A DNA stretch of 64,000 bases from Rotaria sp. Silwood1 (Eukaryota; Rotifera; Eurotatoria; Philodinida; Philodinidae): assembly GCA_905250075.1 (NCBI GenBank), contig CAJNOP010000023.1, positions 1,238,490-1,302,489 on the forward strand. The letters run 5' to 3'. The notes under the pieces are model-generated. The model saw only the letters and a program-made list of their open reading frames with translations, did no database searches and was not told the origin of the DNA. Of the stretch, positions 40,101-51,055 are shown in pieces; position 1 is the stretch's first letter; each line of letters opens with the position of its first letter. Made by a program: the position numbers and the translations under genes.

Positions 40101-40793
40101 TGTTCTGTCGCACATCATCTCCAATTATGATGAATCCTACAGTTGATATTTTTAATAAAATATTTTCTTTTTCAAGGTAATTATGATCCATCTTTGTCAC
40201 GTCCAACATTACTTGTTGCTCGTACTGATTCTTCATCCACATTAAATACTCAACAACAAACATTACAAGCACGTTTAAATGCTTTTGTCGTTAATGTACC
40301 TCAACAACAATCAACTAAATTAATACCAACAAGTACAACAGCAACATTAACACCTCAACAACAAGTATTTTTACAACAAATTATTCGTCGTGATTCTCCA
40401 TCTCTAACAACAACAACAACAACAGCAGCAGCAGCAGTTTCAGAATCGACAACAACAACAACATCAATAGGAAATCTAGTTCAACAACATCAACAAGCAA
40501 TATCTACAAGTGTTCGTGTTCCAACAACAACATCAACAACAACATTTATTCAACAACCACAAATTCCAATACGTACAATGTCTCAATTATCAAATGGAAC
40601 TGATTCGATACGAAAACAACAATTATTTGAATCTCTATCATTATCATTAGCAAATAATCGAACAATGAATTATAAATGTACATGTGAATGTAAACCATTA
40701 ATTGCATGTAAAAAATGTGGTGCATATTGTCATGATGATTGTATTGGACAAACAAAATTATGTGGAAATTGTCTTGTGATGACTCCTTGTTAA
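34154..40793 (+). CDS. ASXL-like (Additional sex combs-like) protein with C-terminal PHD finger
   Basis: Seven exons: 34154-34442, 34502-34543, 34601-34679, 36294-36417, 37818-38160, 38480-39055, 40177-40793 (2070 bases, 689 residues). All borders are GT/AG and in phase. ASXL proteins are Polycomb/PR-DUB cofactors that activate the BAP1 H2A deubiquitinase. Two family marks are visible. One is [16 protein letters not shown] followed across the splice by ASASAAS, matching the ARTLADIKAR block and Ala run after the DEUBAD in ASXL1. The other is the final PHD finger, [20 protein letters not shown] followed by [12 protein letters not shown], with the family's CHDDCIG word. Between them lies Ser/Thr/Asn/Gln-rich disordered sequence. 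No HARE-HTH or DEUBAD domain is seen upstream, and NCBP1 begins divergently 1.25 kb away. Either the protein is N-terminally reduced or upstream exons escaped me. A hAT-like MITE sits in intron 3. Confidence 0.85.
34906..35083. mobile_element. hAT-like MITE, 178 bp, with 8-bp target duplication
   Basis: Terminal inverted repeats CAGAGGCCTAGCCAGG (left) and CAGTGGCGTAGCCAGG (right, reverse complement) differ at two positions. The flanking 8-mers AGCGAAAT at 34898-34905 and 35084-35091 are identical. CAG ends and an 8-bp duplication are hallmarks of hAT elements. There is no transposase, and it lies in intron 3 of the ASXL-like gene. The interior is markedly G/C-rich. Confidence 0.88.
36418..37817 (+). 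other. long intron 4 of the ASXL-like gene
   Basis: About 1.4 kb between exons 4 and 5. It contains CA, CT and TA microsatellites, poly-T runs and a purine-rich block (37540-37780). Open frames on both strands in this block come from simple sequence. No exon is supported. Confidence 0.55.
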
Positions 40794-43064
40794 AAGAAAA
40801 AAAAAAGTTTATTCTATATCTCGACTCAAATCTAGTCAATGAAAGATTGTATATGTATTATTTGTCATTATTTTTCTTTTTTTAGAAATAGTTGTAAAAT
40901 GTATACAATGAATTATATATCTCTTCTTTTCTTGTTTTTTTGTTTTTTTTCGTGTACAATCTTTTGTTTTTGATTATTGCAATAAGCACGAATTTTTCAA
41001 TGTGCTTTAAATATAATATTTATATATAGATATTAATGTGTAATATGATTTTATATTGAAGAGAATTATAATCTGGTACAAAGTCTTATTAAATTCAAGA
41101 GATTGTTCATCGATAAATTTCAAGATTAATTTTAATTTAAATAATTGAAAGTATAAAACTAATAGAGAGCAAAAAAAGAATAATTAGAAGAGAATTGTTT
41201 TTGAATATCGAGTTTTCAGATTTAAGGATGGATTTTGCTATTCATGATATGAAAAAAAAAAGAAAAAGATTTTGATATCTATTTTAAGATTATCATTCTC
41301 AGTAAGATTTAGCAGTATTTTCAATCATACAATAAAAGCTAAACTTGAAATATATATCAAATGTGGCAAAAATTTTGTGACATTTTCCTTCTGCATGTAA
41401 CTCTGTTCAGGAACATTATAAAATCTTAATCATCATTTTTTTTCAAAAGATGCTCTATTGAATTCACGAAGTCAAATATAAGTATTTCTAACTTTTTAAT
41501 AGACTATCAACACTAAATACGTGTGTCATTCTAGAAGGAAAAATCGAAAAAGTTTGTTGTGTAATTGACAATTAAGTTTATGTTTAATGAAATAAATGTT
41601 AAACAAGATGAATTGTTCCAAGTATTGTAAAAAATTAAAATGTTCATCATTCTACAAATACTTCCTATGAGATCAGTACTGATTTATTCTTAACGTAGTT
41701 TCATCATCTACAAAGAAATACAGGTGAAAATATTTTATTTTAGGGCAAATCATTCATACCAATTGACAGAGATGTAAGAGAGGGTCCGCCAGAATACCAG
41801 GTAGCTTGGCTGGAGAAAAATTTTTGATTTTGGATTTAATTATCTTAAAAGAAAGGCCTTACATAGTTAGTATTAAATCCAAAATATGAGCTTATTCTGA
41901 CAATCTCTTCCAGAATTACGAGGTACACACTGAAAACAGGGTCGAAAGACATAAGGAAAAAATGTCACTTTTTTGTACTTTTTAGTATAATCAATATCAC
42001 TTTATTATTTCGAGCATTAACATAGTACTATCTTTTACCAAAAGAAAGAGCATGTTTTATTTTATTTATCTATGTGTTTTTCAACCCATCAGACACATCA
42101 TTATGGGGAGAAAACGAGCCAATTGAGTGTACTTTTAACAAAAAAATGCTTGGTTTTTTCACATTTTTTTGAAAGTATTTTGACCGATGAGATTCAAAAA
42201 TGGCGGAGTGCCACAAATTTTATGACATCAGCAGAAAGCCCATGAAAAACTGCATCTTCTGATATGAAAATACCTAAGAAAAACGATGGCCCGGTTGTTT
42301 AAATTTTTTAAACAAAGAACACGACTATCTGAGTTATATACATATATTACGATCATGGTAGATGACTTTTCCTTACTTGAAACATCGAAGCCCATTTCAC
42401 ATTATATACTAATCGGTAGATCAAATCGAGATCTATCAAATGGTGATAAAATATATGGAGGAAAAAATGGTTAAGTGGGTCTAATGGTTGAAACAACGGG
42501 AGCAAGGTCATGCATAGTAGGGTATATAGGAATGTTATAATGATGATAGAGAACTTTTCATCATTCGAAACATGCAGGTCCACTTTACATTATATATTAA
42601 TCAATAGATTTGATCGATGTCTATCAATTTATATAACATAGTCTTCCCAGCACGATCGCTACACTCAACGCTAGAGCCATACGCTTCGAAGTATAAAGTA
42701 ATATTTCAATGATGACAAAAAATTCACATAAATAAGTGAGAAGCTGTGTCTAATCTTTAAAATGTTAGAAAAAGATTCTCTAACCTGTGGTAAGGTATAT
42801 GATGACAGAATTTATTTAATGATATTGTTTCAAGGATTGTCTCAAATATGATGATAGTGAGATGTTAATAATATTTAAAAAAATTTTGTATTTTCTGAAC
42901 GAATTGAAGACTTTAAGTACCTTCTGTATAAATATAATCTAGTGCATTATTCTTTTCCCAAAATGAAAATAAAAAACATAAGAAAACACACTTTTTGTAT
43001 AATAAATTGATAAGATCTTTATGACTAAATAAAATTATACTCTCGTTAATTTTAGATCACATCG
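40794..43064. other. intergenic region between the ASXL-like and microprotein genes
   Basis: No gene is supported. An inverted repeat (TTTTGGATTTAAT against ATTAAATCCAAAA) lies at about 41828-41885. The segment 42280-42830 contains diverged tandem copies (listed separately). Confidence 0.5.
42280..42640. repeat. diverged tandem duplication, unit about 186 bp
   Basis: Two blocks can be aligned: CATTTCACATTATATACTAA near 42391 against CACTTTACATTATATATTAA near 42578, each preceded by a GATGA..TTTTCxTxxxxxGAAACAT block and followed by GATCGAxxTCTATCAAxT. A more worn third unit may follow at about 42740-42800. There is no coding frame across it. Confidence 0.5.
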
Positions 43065-43288
43065 ATGGACAATTTTGATCCAGCAATGCCCCACGATGAA
43101 ACAATGCCATTTGCACCATCAAATGAATCACTAAAGTCATGTAAGTAATTTAAAAACAATGTATATCAGGTCTGCTTACTTTTGTTGTAGACTATTTTGG
43201 ACTGAAAACAATAGCAATAGTGGCTGCTGCTAGTGCTGCTGGTGGTTTCTTTATTGGAACCCTTTTCATGAAGTACAAGTTAAAATAA
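43065..43288 (+). CDS. 57-residue single-pass membrane microprotein
   Basis: Two exons, 43065-43140 and 43191-43288, joined over a 50-base GT/AG intron with matching phase (174 bases, 57 residues). The first exon encodes an acidic, Pro/Met-containing N-terminus (MDNFDPAMPHDETMPFAP). The second encodes a small hydrophobic helix (TIAIVAAASAAGGFFIGTLF) followed by a basic end MKYKLK. The topology suggests a tail-anchored-like or single-pass protein, possibly of mitochondria or the ER. TTTTAG ends at 43055, nine bases before the ATG, so a 5' untranslated exon or a trans-spliced leader may be joined there. No family is recognised. The clean splice and phase argue that it is real. Confidence 0.6.
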
Positions 43289-43535
43289 AATTAATTAAAT
43301 GCCGATCCATTTACCTCAAGTCTCGACGATGAATCACCATGATCGTATACAGCTCGACGTGAACATGGCACATTACCCACGGAAAAATTTTTGAACGAAA
43401 ACCGCGAAAAATCGCGGTTTCACAAATCGCGGTAATCAGCGATTTTTAGAAACCGCGAAAGTCAGACCTTTTATACGATTTTCCAAAACCGCCACAAACC
43501 GCGGTAATTTCACACAACGGTTTTCACCGGTATTC

Positions 43536-43745
43536 AAAAACCGCATAAAAGGTCTGACTTTCGCGGTTGAGAAAAACCGTTGACTACCGCGGTCAGAAAA
43601 TATCGCGATTTTTAGCGGTCTTGACAAACCGCATAAAAGGTCTGACTTTCGCGGTTTCGAAAAACCATTAATTACCGCGGTCTTGAAAAACCGTATAAAA
43701 GGTCTGACTTTCGCGGCTTTCTGAAACCGCTGAAAACCGCGGCTT
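43536..43745. repeat. left-arm tandem modules of the compound element
   Basis: The word CATAAAAGGTCTGACTTTCG recurs three times (starting near 43545, 43632 and, with T for C, 43692), each followed by a gapped CCGCGGTC-type palindrome. An inverted version (AAAGTCAGACCTTTTAT) lies near 43457-43474. Confidence 0.8.
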
Positions 43746-44409
43746 TTTGGACCGCGATATACTGCGGTTTCCATAACCACATCTGACTCAGGTATGACCA
43801 GACTCACCTGAACTTCGGAAAACGTTCAGGTGAGCTGCCCTTCGAGGGGCACTGTAGTGAACTTTGAGAAGTTCCATTACCACAAAGTTACTTTGTAGTG
43901 AGAGATAGAATAAAACTTATTCAAAAATTTTATGAAAATTGCGGGGCACCACATCCTCTTAGTCCTTACACATTCCATCACGATGCTATAGGCACCAAAT
44001 ACACCGCGGTTCTCAGAAGAAAAACCGCGGTAACAAATAACGCGGTTATTCGACGGCATACCGAGCTTTCTTAAACCGTTGAACACCGCAGTATTTACCA
44101 CCGCGGTTGCTGATAATTATACCGCGGTTTTTAAGACCGTGAAATACCGCGGTATTGATCATCACCATTACTGATGGCTACACCGCGATTTCTTAAACCG
44201 TTGAATACCGTGATATTTATCATCGCGGTTACTGATAATTATACCGCGGTTTTTAAGACCGTTGAATACCGCCGTATTGACCACCAGGATTACTGATGAT
44301 TATGTGGCGGTTACTGATGGCTACACCGCGTTTTCTTAAACCGTTGAATACCGCAGTATTTACCACCGTGGTTTTTAGTTCTTTTGGTGAAGTGATAGGT
44401 ATTTGTGAG

Positions 44410-45125
44410 GTTTAGTTTGTCAAATGATTTATTCAATACAGCAAAAATGAGAGTGTTATAAATATGATTACAGAAGATATATTTTTTATTGTTAAATTTA
44501 TGACTTTATTCAATACTTGATATTTCGGTCATATTCATTCGGCCATTGTCAAAAGTTGATGTTGTAGATATTTTTTTATTACCTGTGAGGTTGTTTGTTG
44601 TTAAAAATTGTTATTCGATAATACATACAGCTAATCGGTGAAATATTGTATTTGCTGGACGTCCACAATCATATACTAGATTGAACGATATAGTATTAAA
44701 TTAGAATCTAAAGCATAGATTCATAAAATAAAGAAATATATAAAAATAAAATAAAATAAATATAATTTGTTTTCATTTATACTGATGATTTAGTAGAAAT
44801 TTTATTCAACAGGTATAATAATACCTTTCCAACAAATACAATGTATGGCAAAGATTCTTGGTTAGTAGAAAGAACAACATGAACATGAGAAACAGCAGGT
44901 TTGGTATAGATAATGATGCAATGAATAATAATTATTAACAACAAACAAACTCACAGAAAGTAAGAAAATACCTACAACATCAACTTTTGACAATGGTCGA
45001 ATGAATGTGGTCGAAATATCACGTATTGAATAAAGTCATAAATTTAACAACAAAAAAGGTGTTGTCTATAATAATTTTTGTAACACTCATTTCTGCTGTA
45101 TTCAATAAATGGCTTGACAAAATAC
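44410..45125. mobile_element. nested foldback core with ~200-bp inverted arms
   Basis: The left arm at about 44410-44616 and the right arm at about 44933-45125 are reverse complements at roughly 85% by eye. They share TTTATGACTTTATTCAATAC and GACAATGGTCGAATGAATG-like blocks and TCAAAAGTTGATGTTGTAG. The 310-base spacer is plain A/T-rich sequence. This core lacks CCGCGG repeats, so it looks like a separate element inserted into, or captured by, the outer one. Confidence 0.65.
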
Positions 45126-45129
45126 TACC

Positions 45130-45760
45130 GCTGTTACTGATGACCATACCGCGGTTTCTTAAACCGTTGATTACTGTGGTGTTTACCACCGCGGTTACTG
45201 ATGATTATATCGCGGTTTTTGAAACCGTTGAATACCGCGGTATTTACCACCGGGGTTACTGATGACTATACCGCGGTATTTACCACCGGGGTTACTGATG
45301 ACTATACCGCGGTTTTACAAACCGCTGAATACCGCGGTACTCACCATCGCGATTACTAACGATTATACCGCGGTTTTTAAGACCGTTGAATACCGCGGTA
45401 TTGGCCATCACGATTACTGATGATTATACCGCGGTTTCTTAAACCGTTGAATACCGTGACATTTATCATCTCGGTTACTGATAACTATACCGCGATTTTT
45501 AAAACCGTTGAATATCGCAGTATCTACCACCGCGGTTACTAATGACTACACCGCGGTTTTACAAACCGTTGAATACCGTGGTATTAAATACCGCAGTTTT
45601 CAATTACCATACCGCAGGTTTTAAGACCGTTGAATACTGCGGTATTCAGAAGCGTGGTTATGAATACGCGCAGCGCGGTTTCAGAGAACCGCGGTTCTGA
45701 AAAACCGCTCCCAATCGCGGTTATCCCATCGAAACCGCGGCCGAACGAAAAAAAACGCGG
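45130..45760. repeat. right-arm CCGCGG minisatellite, unit about 60 bp
   Basis: About ten degenerate units follow the pattern ACCGCGGTTACTGATGA, then TATACCGCGGTTTTT, then AAACCGTTGAATACCGCGGT. Each sub-block is itself palindromic, so single strands could fold heavily. Similar units fill 43990-44380 in the left arm. Confidence 0.85.
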
Positions 45761-45859
45761 TTTCAAGCGGTTTTTCTAAAAAAAAAATTTCCGTGGGTAT
45801 TATTCAACTTGAAAGTACTCATATTTATGCTATGGATTTTCTAGTATATTATTATTTCA

Positions 45860-47340
45860 GTCGCAGTCAAAATTGGAAAAAACTTTATTCGTCATGTATG
45901 TTTATTTTTATTTCAGGTTATATATATTTTCTTTTTGTTTTTTGTTAAGATTGAACAAAGTCCTCATGTTGTACTCTATGGAACAGTGTATTTACAGAGA
46001 AATATCCTTATTTAAAGATTTCATGATTCATTTAGAACAACAAATGGCTTTTTTTAACTAGTCCTAAATTTCCAGTAATCAAATTTGAACTTGAAAGTGT
46101 TACAAGTTTAGGCGATTGCATTGATAAACTTATTGACGAAAGTATTTGTAATCAATTTAATCTCTATTTTTATTTGTTTTAATTATTTAGATTTTTTTTT
46201 GTACATATCAATGGTCCAATGAACAACAATTATCAACAAAACATTTATTTTATTTTGCTAATATAGAAAATAGTATTGGTACTTATATACCTAATTCATT
46301 ACGAAATAATGAATCTATATCTAATGTATGTCGAAAAATATCCTATTCGAGAGAAGAAAATTCAAGTAATTATGAATTTGTTTTTCTTTTTCTTCGAGAT
46401 GAAATTTTCTTCTTATTAATTAGAATCGACAACCACGTGCTATTTTCTACGAATTTTCATATATTTGTTACAATAAGTAAACAGATTTACTTCAACGGCA
46501 ATTACAGAGTGGATGATCGATATGTAAGCATTATAGAGTTAAAATTCTATGTTTGAATTTTATTCATTTAGAAAAATATTCGTCAAAATCGATTCATTGA
46601 AACATTACAATGCATAACAAACGTATGGCAAAGTTAAAATGAATGTTTACAAATTGAGTCTTCAAGGTGATATGGTCGTTCATTGTCGAAACTTATCAGC
46701 AGCTTCAAGTCCTCTTGGAACTCCACAGCCATCTAATTATTGTGACTTTGTAACAATACAACTCGACTGAAGATAATAATGATTATGTTTACTGATGATA
46801 TGATGATTTATTTTTATTTTTTTTTTTGCGTGACTTTTGATGGTGGATCGGCACTTGGTTTATTATTCTCAACATAATGCTAGCTGTAACTTATTTTATA
46901 TCAAGAATTATTTTTTTTTTTGTTCTCGTGTCTCAAAATTCAATCTTTTCTTTTTTTCTTTAATGCAATAAACTAATCAATTATGTAGTTTTTTTTGGAA
47001 TTTGATCTATATATATATAGAATGCAAACATAAAAACCACAATAGTTAAATCATTTTTGTATTTTTCAAGATAACTATAACCTGATAGATCAAAATAAAC
47101 AAAAACAATTTTAAAATCTCGTTGTATTTTATTCAATCATTTGAATATTTGTCAAAAATCTTTTAGCAAGTCAAATTAATTTAAACGCAATAAAAGGTGA
47201 AGGTCAATTAACATCGATGAACTAGCATTAGAAGATGTTACTAAAGTGTCAACCATGGCTTCAAATCCAAAAGCAACATGTGGACGAGTTTTTATTAAAG
47301 TAGAAAACAATCAAAAGAAAAAAAACAAAAGACACAAAGT
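45860..47340 (+). pseudogene. probable decayed multi-exon gene, family unknown
   Basis: Several protein-like stretches occur in order on the + strand, between splice-like signals: IEQSPHVVLYGTVYLQ (45950), FKDFMIHLEQQMAFF (about 46010), PKFPVIKFELESVTSLGDCI (46063), YQWSNEQQLSTKHLFYFANI (46205), MNVYKLSLQGDMVVHCRNLS (about 46639) and VSTMASNPKATCGRVFIKVE (about 47250). Consecutive stretches are often in different frames with stops between them, and I found no phase-consistent chain. It is most likely a broken copy of a host gene next to the transposon cluster. A real gene with small exons that I misjoined remains possible. Confidence 0.35.
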
Positions 47341-47442
47341 TTCATTTTTTTCTTTTTATTATAAATTCCTTGAACACATTTAAAAAATTTACCAATTCAA
47401 TTAGTAAGCACAAAAATAAGATAGTATTCAATATAACATATA

Positions 47443-48003
47443 GGGTGTCCAGAAAGTAACTCCACAAAGAATAGCTTACATATATATATCTCCACCATAT
47501 TTTGACCAAACGGGCTGATATTTTTACCACTGATAGAGGAGTGTGCATAGTTCATATTCATAAAGGACACGTTGTCAAAAATTGTTTAGAAATAGTACAA
47601 CTAACTTCAACAAAAAACTGAGATCTTTCGTGAGTTATAAGAAAAATGATACTGCAGTTTTCTCAATAGATGGAACTTGCAGGATACATTTAGTAACGAG
47701 ACATGTATCTGTCAGTTAACTATAAAAGCAAATGATGCTAGTGCAAGGTAGTCAAAAAAAATAGATGTCATTTATTCTTAGCTAAGAAAATAAATATATT
47801 CTTTTTTTCATAACTCGAACTATGTTACAGTTTTTTGTTGAAGTTAGTTGTGCCACTTCTAAACAATTTTTGACAACGTTTTCTTTATACATAAGAACTA
47901 TGCACACTTCTCTATCAGTGATAAAAATATCAGCTCGTTTGGTCAAAATATGGTGGAGATATGTATGTAAGCTATTCTTTGTGGAGTTACTTTCTGGACA
48001 CCC
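47443..48003. mobile_element. TA-flanked long-inverted-repeat element (mariner/Tc1-like MITE), 561 bp
   Basis: The terminal inverted repeats are about 185 bp and about 90% identical by eye. They begin GGGTGTCCAGAAAGTAACTC and mirror at 47820-48003. TA flanks both ends (47441-47442 and 48004-48005). The GGGTGTCCAGAAAGT-type end and TA target fit a Tc1/mariner-type element. The 190-base spacer has no transposase, so it is non-autonomous. Confidence 0.82.
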
Positions 48004-48586
48004 TATATTCTCAAACAAGAAATCAGTCCGTTCGAAATCCTTGTTGTTTGGTTTTCAAATATTCTATATCAATGGATGTGATTTGTTTTGAATAATGGCG
48101 AGAATACGTGGTTTTTATCAACCTAAACCAAACATTTTTTTTGTGCAGAAATCTTGAAGAAAAAAGATCTTACTGTCTTGTGTCTCATTTTGAATACTGA
48201 TATACCATTTTACAAAATGAAAATAAAAAATGTATCATCAAAAGTTGAGCTACTCTTTGAAGTCACGATATCATCTTCTTTTGTTGACTGATTATAAAGT
48301 CGTCACAGTTCGACCAACTGAAAAAAAAAACAAATTTTAATGAAACCAGAACTTTCATGCATCTCGAGACAGTATAAGTTTCAGCTCTTTGTCACAACAA
48401 GTTACTAAGCTATAGCAATCTGATAGTCAAATATGAGTGAGTGTGTTGCCTGTGAACAGACTCGCAGATAGACAAAAGCCCAAGATGTCAATTTGCTTTC
48501 TGGTCGAGGTTCCACACATCATAGAGGCCTTAATAAGTCCGGAGTATCTTCAAAAACGTTCGTACTCCTGGCTTATTTCTGCTGAC
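48004..48586. other. spacer between two transposable elements
   Basis: No exon is supported. The last 200 bases (48400-48580) are less A/T-rich than usual here, but no open frame or repeat could be assigned. Confidence 0.5.
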
Positions 48587-49601
48587 TAGGGGTGTCATAT
48601 TGCCATTACTTTTATTACTTATTACCAATAATAAGTAATAATTTTTTTTATTACTTATTACTAGTAATAAGCAATAAAATTTAAAAGGTCATAAAAATAA
48701 TTAGTAATAAAGTAATAAGTAATGACGAGTAATAAAATATTACTGTAATAAAGTAATAACAAAACAATAAATACTATATGACATAGTTAAATAAAACAGA
48801 CAAGGTATTGCTATATGAACAGTGTTTTTAATGAATTAGTGCGCTCACCAAAAACAAAATGTATAGTACCCTAATGAAATAGAATTTACACACTGTTTTA
48901 CAGGCTGAATAAAAAATATAGTATATACAGTGTACATGTTGAGTTTCTTTTTTACACTTTTGTTTTGACAAAATTTTTGTACCTTTATAATTAAAAGAAA
49001 TTTTTCTGTTGAACGAGATCAAAACTTGATGCGTCTCATCCAATAGAAAAAATAGATATAGGTGCTGTGACATCTTACATATCAGTGTTCATATAACTTA
49101 GTATAGCGTGTGCTGACCATCTGATATGAATGTGAAGTCGTATTAAGATTATTTTTGAGGGTGGGTTGTATCTTTGTTTTTATTTTTATTTTTGTTTAAA
49201 AAAAGGAATTGAAATAAACTTTTCATATTTGTTTTAAAAGAAAATGAATATAATTTGTTTTATTCAGCTAATAAGAAATATAGCAAACAAAAATGTCTTA
49301 CACAACAAGGAGCAATTAAATCAGAGCATCATTTCCTTGTTATTGATTGATTGTGCTTATAAGACATCTTTTCATCTCGTCAAAATTAAAAGAAACAATG
49401 CTAGTTTATCAATAATGCATAAATATTGAGAACAAAGCTGGAATAAATAGATATAACGTTCTCATAATGCTTTCCTGCGACAGCGCAAATCTAACCGATG
49501 ATTAAAAGTATTTTTGCAATCTTATATGTGTATTACTTATTACTTCTGTATTACTTTTTTACTTATTACTTATTACCGATAATGGTAATATGACACCCCT
49601 A
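48587..49601. mobile_element. hAT-like non-autonomous element, 1015 bp, with 8-bp target duplication
   Basis: Terminal inverted repeats of about 22 bp start TAGGGGTGTCATATTGCCAT at the left and mirror as GGTAATATGACACCCCTA at the right. They are flanked by identical 8-mers CTGCTGAC (48579-48586 and 49602-49609). Subterminal regions carry many copies of ATTACTTATTAC and its complement, the kind of short repeat hAT transposases bind. No hAT transposase frame is present inside. Confidence 0.88.
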
Positions 49602-49609
49602 CTGCTGAC

Positions 49610-51055
49610 ATATGTCATATTTAACATATTGTTTAATAGAAAGCCGAGGTTTCGCTCATATTCACTTAGAACGTGGACTTTCGATAAAGAAAGTTCTGAA
49701 GATTTCAAAATTTTCTACAATATGAACATCAAACATTTTGGGCTACAACTAATATGACAAAAAACTTTTTCTTTCAGTCAAATCTTTGGATTTAAACAAT
49801 TCAAAGATTTGAAACTTCGATTATAAATTTGTCTCAATAAAACTTTTCTTTATAAAAAGTTTCAAATCGAAATTTTACGAGTCGACTTTTCAAGTGAATC
49901 TGAGAAGGACTAACGTTTCGTACTTCAAAAAAAATCATAAAAATTAAATATCTCGGCAGAAAAAAACATTTTTCAAGAGATTCAAAGTTCATTAGGATCT
50001 ACATGATGTACTTGATCTGGGCTCGAAAGCATATCGACAACGGTGAACACTGTTTCAACAGTATTAACAAAATTGAGTTGGTATTTTATTTATTTTAAAC
50101 GACTTTTGAATATCTGTCAACACAGGTACTATTATTAGATGTTGACTGAATCATAACTTTTTGTTTATATCCAAAACCTAAAGTAAAATAACACTTTCAT
50201 GTTATTCTTAGTAGAAGCATAGTCATATAACATTAATAAGTATGCCCTCCAAAAAAACGATCAATTATGATTGTCAATTCTTTTAATTTTAAGTATCTAG
50301 TGCAATCAGTCATAAATACGAGTTCAAAATTACATTCTAATATGAAATGTTCTTTTACATTATGGAAACAGCTTTTTCGTATAGAGAATCTAAAGAACTT
50401 TTTTTTCAGATTCTACTGTAACAAGAGCACCGAAGTGATTTCCATAGGATCTTTTCAATTAAGAAACGTACTTTTCAATAGACTGTCCTCTCTTATTAGG
50501 AGTTTTTCAAGATTCTTTTCACTCAAAACTATCACATCGCTATGATAATGGAAACAAAATATTATCCATAGTGTACATTGATATTGTGATGGACATAAAT
50601 ACTAAAAAAAAATATATCAATAGGCTGCAGAAGTGACTTTTGAAAAAAAAATCAATTCTCAGAGACGATCTTCTGCTTCATTTATCCAATAATTTTCAAT
50701 TCATATAACAAGTATTGTTCTTCTCTTTCAATAAAATTCGAATGTCTATCGACAGACATAGTACATATTGTTTTCATCAAAAAGCAATATTTTTTACATA
50801 AATTATAACTACTTTAACAATAAGTGTTTCTCTTAAAACATGCAAAAAAAACGGAAATTCTTAAATATCTAATTTGATTTCTTATTTTTCTCATTTGTAA
50901 TATTTTATCATTTCTTAACTATAAAATACTTATACACAATTATTTAGTTGAACACTAATTTGATAAAAGTAAGTCGCGTTATAAAGTATATGATGTAAAA
51001 AAAAACAAAGTTTAAATTTAGTTCGAAATTTTAGTGCATTATTTTATACATAATT
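49610..51055. other. intergenic region downstream of BARX
   Basis: A/T-rich sequence without a supported exon. It should hold the 3' untranslated region of the minus-strand BARX gene near 50900-51055. Confidence 0.5.

Larger units (their letters stand above)
43376..45797. mobile_element. compound foldback element packed with CCGCGG-type repeats, 2.4 kb
   Basis: The outer ends are inverted: CCCACGGAAAAATTTTT at the left and AAAATTTCCGTGGG at the right. TA lies on each side (43374-43375 and 45798-45799), compatible with a TA target duplication. Nearly all of both flanking arms is built of short palindromic modules containing CCGCGGT, with a unit of about 60 bp on the right. A distinct core (about 44400-45130) has its own 200-bp inverted arms. 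No transposase frame is evident, so it is non-autonomous. It could be one element or several nested ones. The superfamily is uncertain (a TA duplication suggests Tc1/mariner-like). Confidence 0.75.

Noticed and set aside
43436-45766. Open frames within the CCGCGG element
   Set aside because: They translate tandem repeats, lack any recognised domain and change frame with the repeat register.
43376-45797. Regularly spaced palindromic repeats could be a CRISPR array
   Set aside because: The units are degenerate, spacers are themselves repeats, there are no cas genes, and the window is a eukaryotic genome. The ends are inverted and TA-flanked, as in a mobile element.
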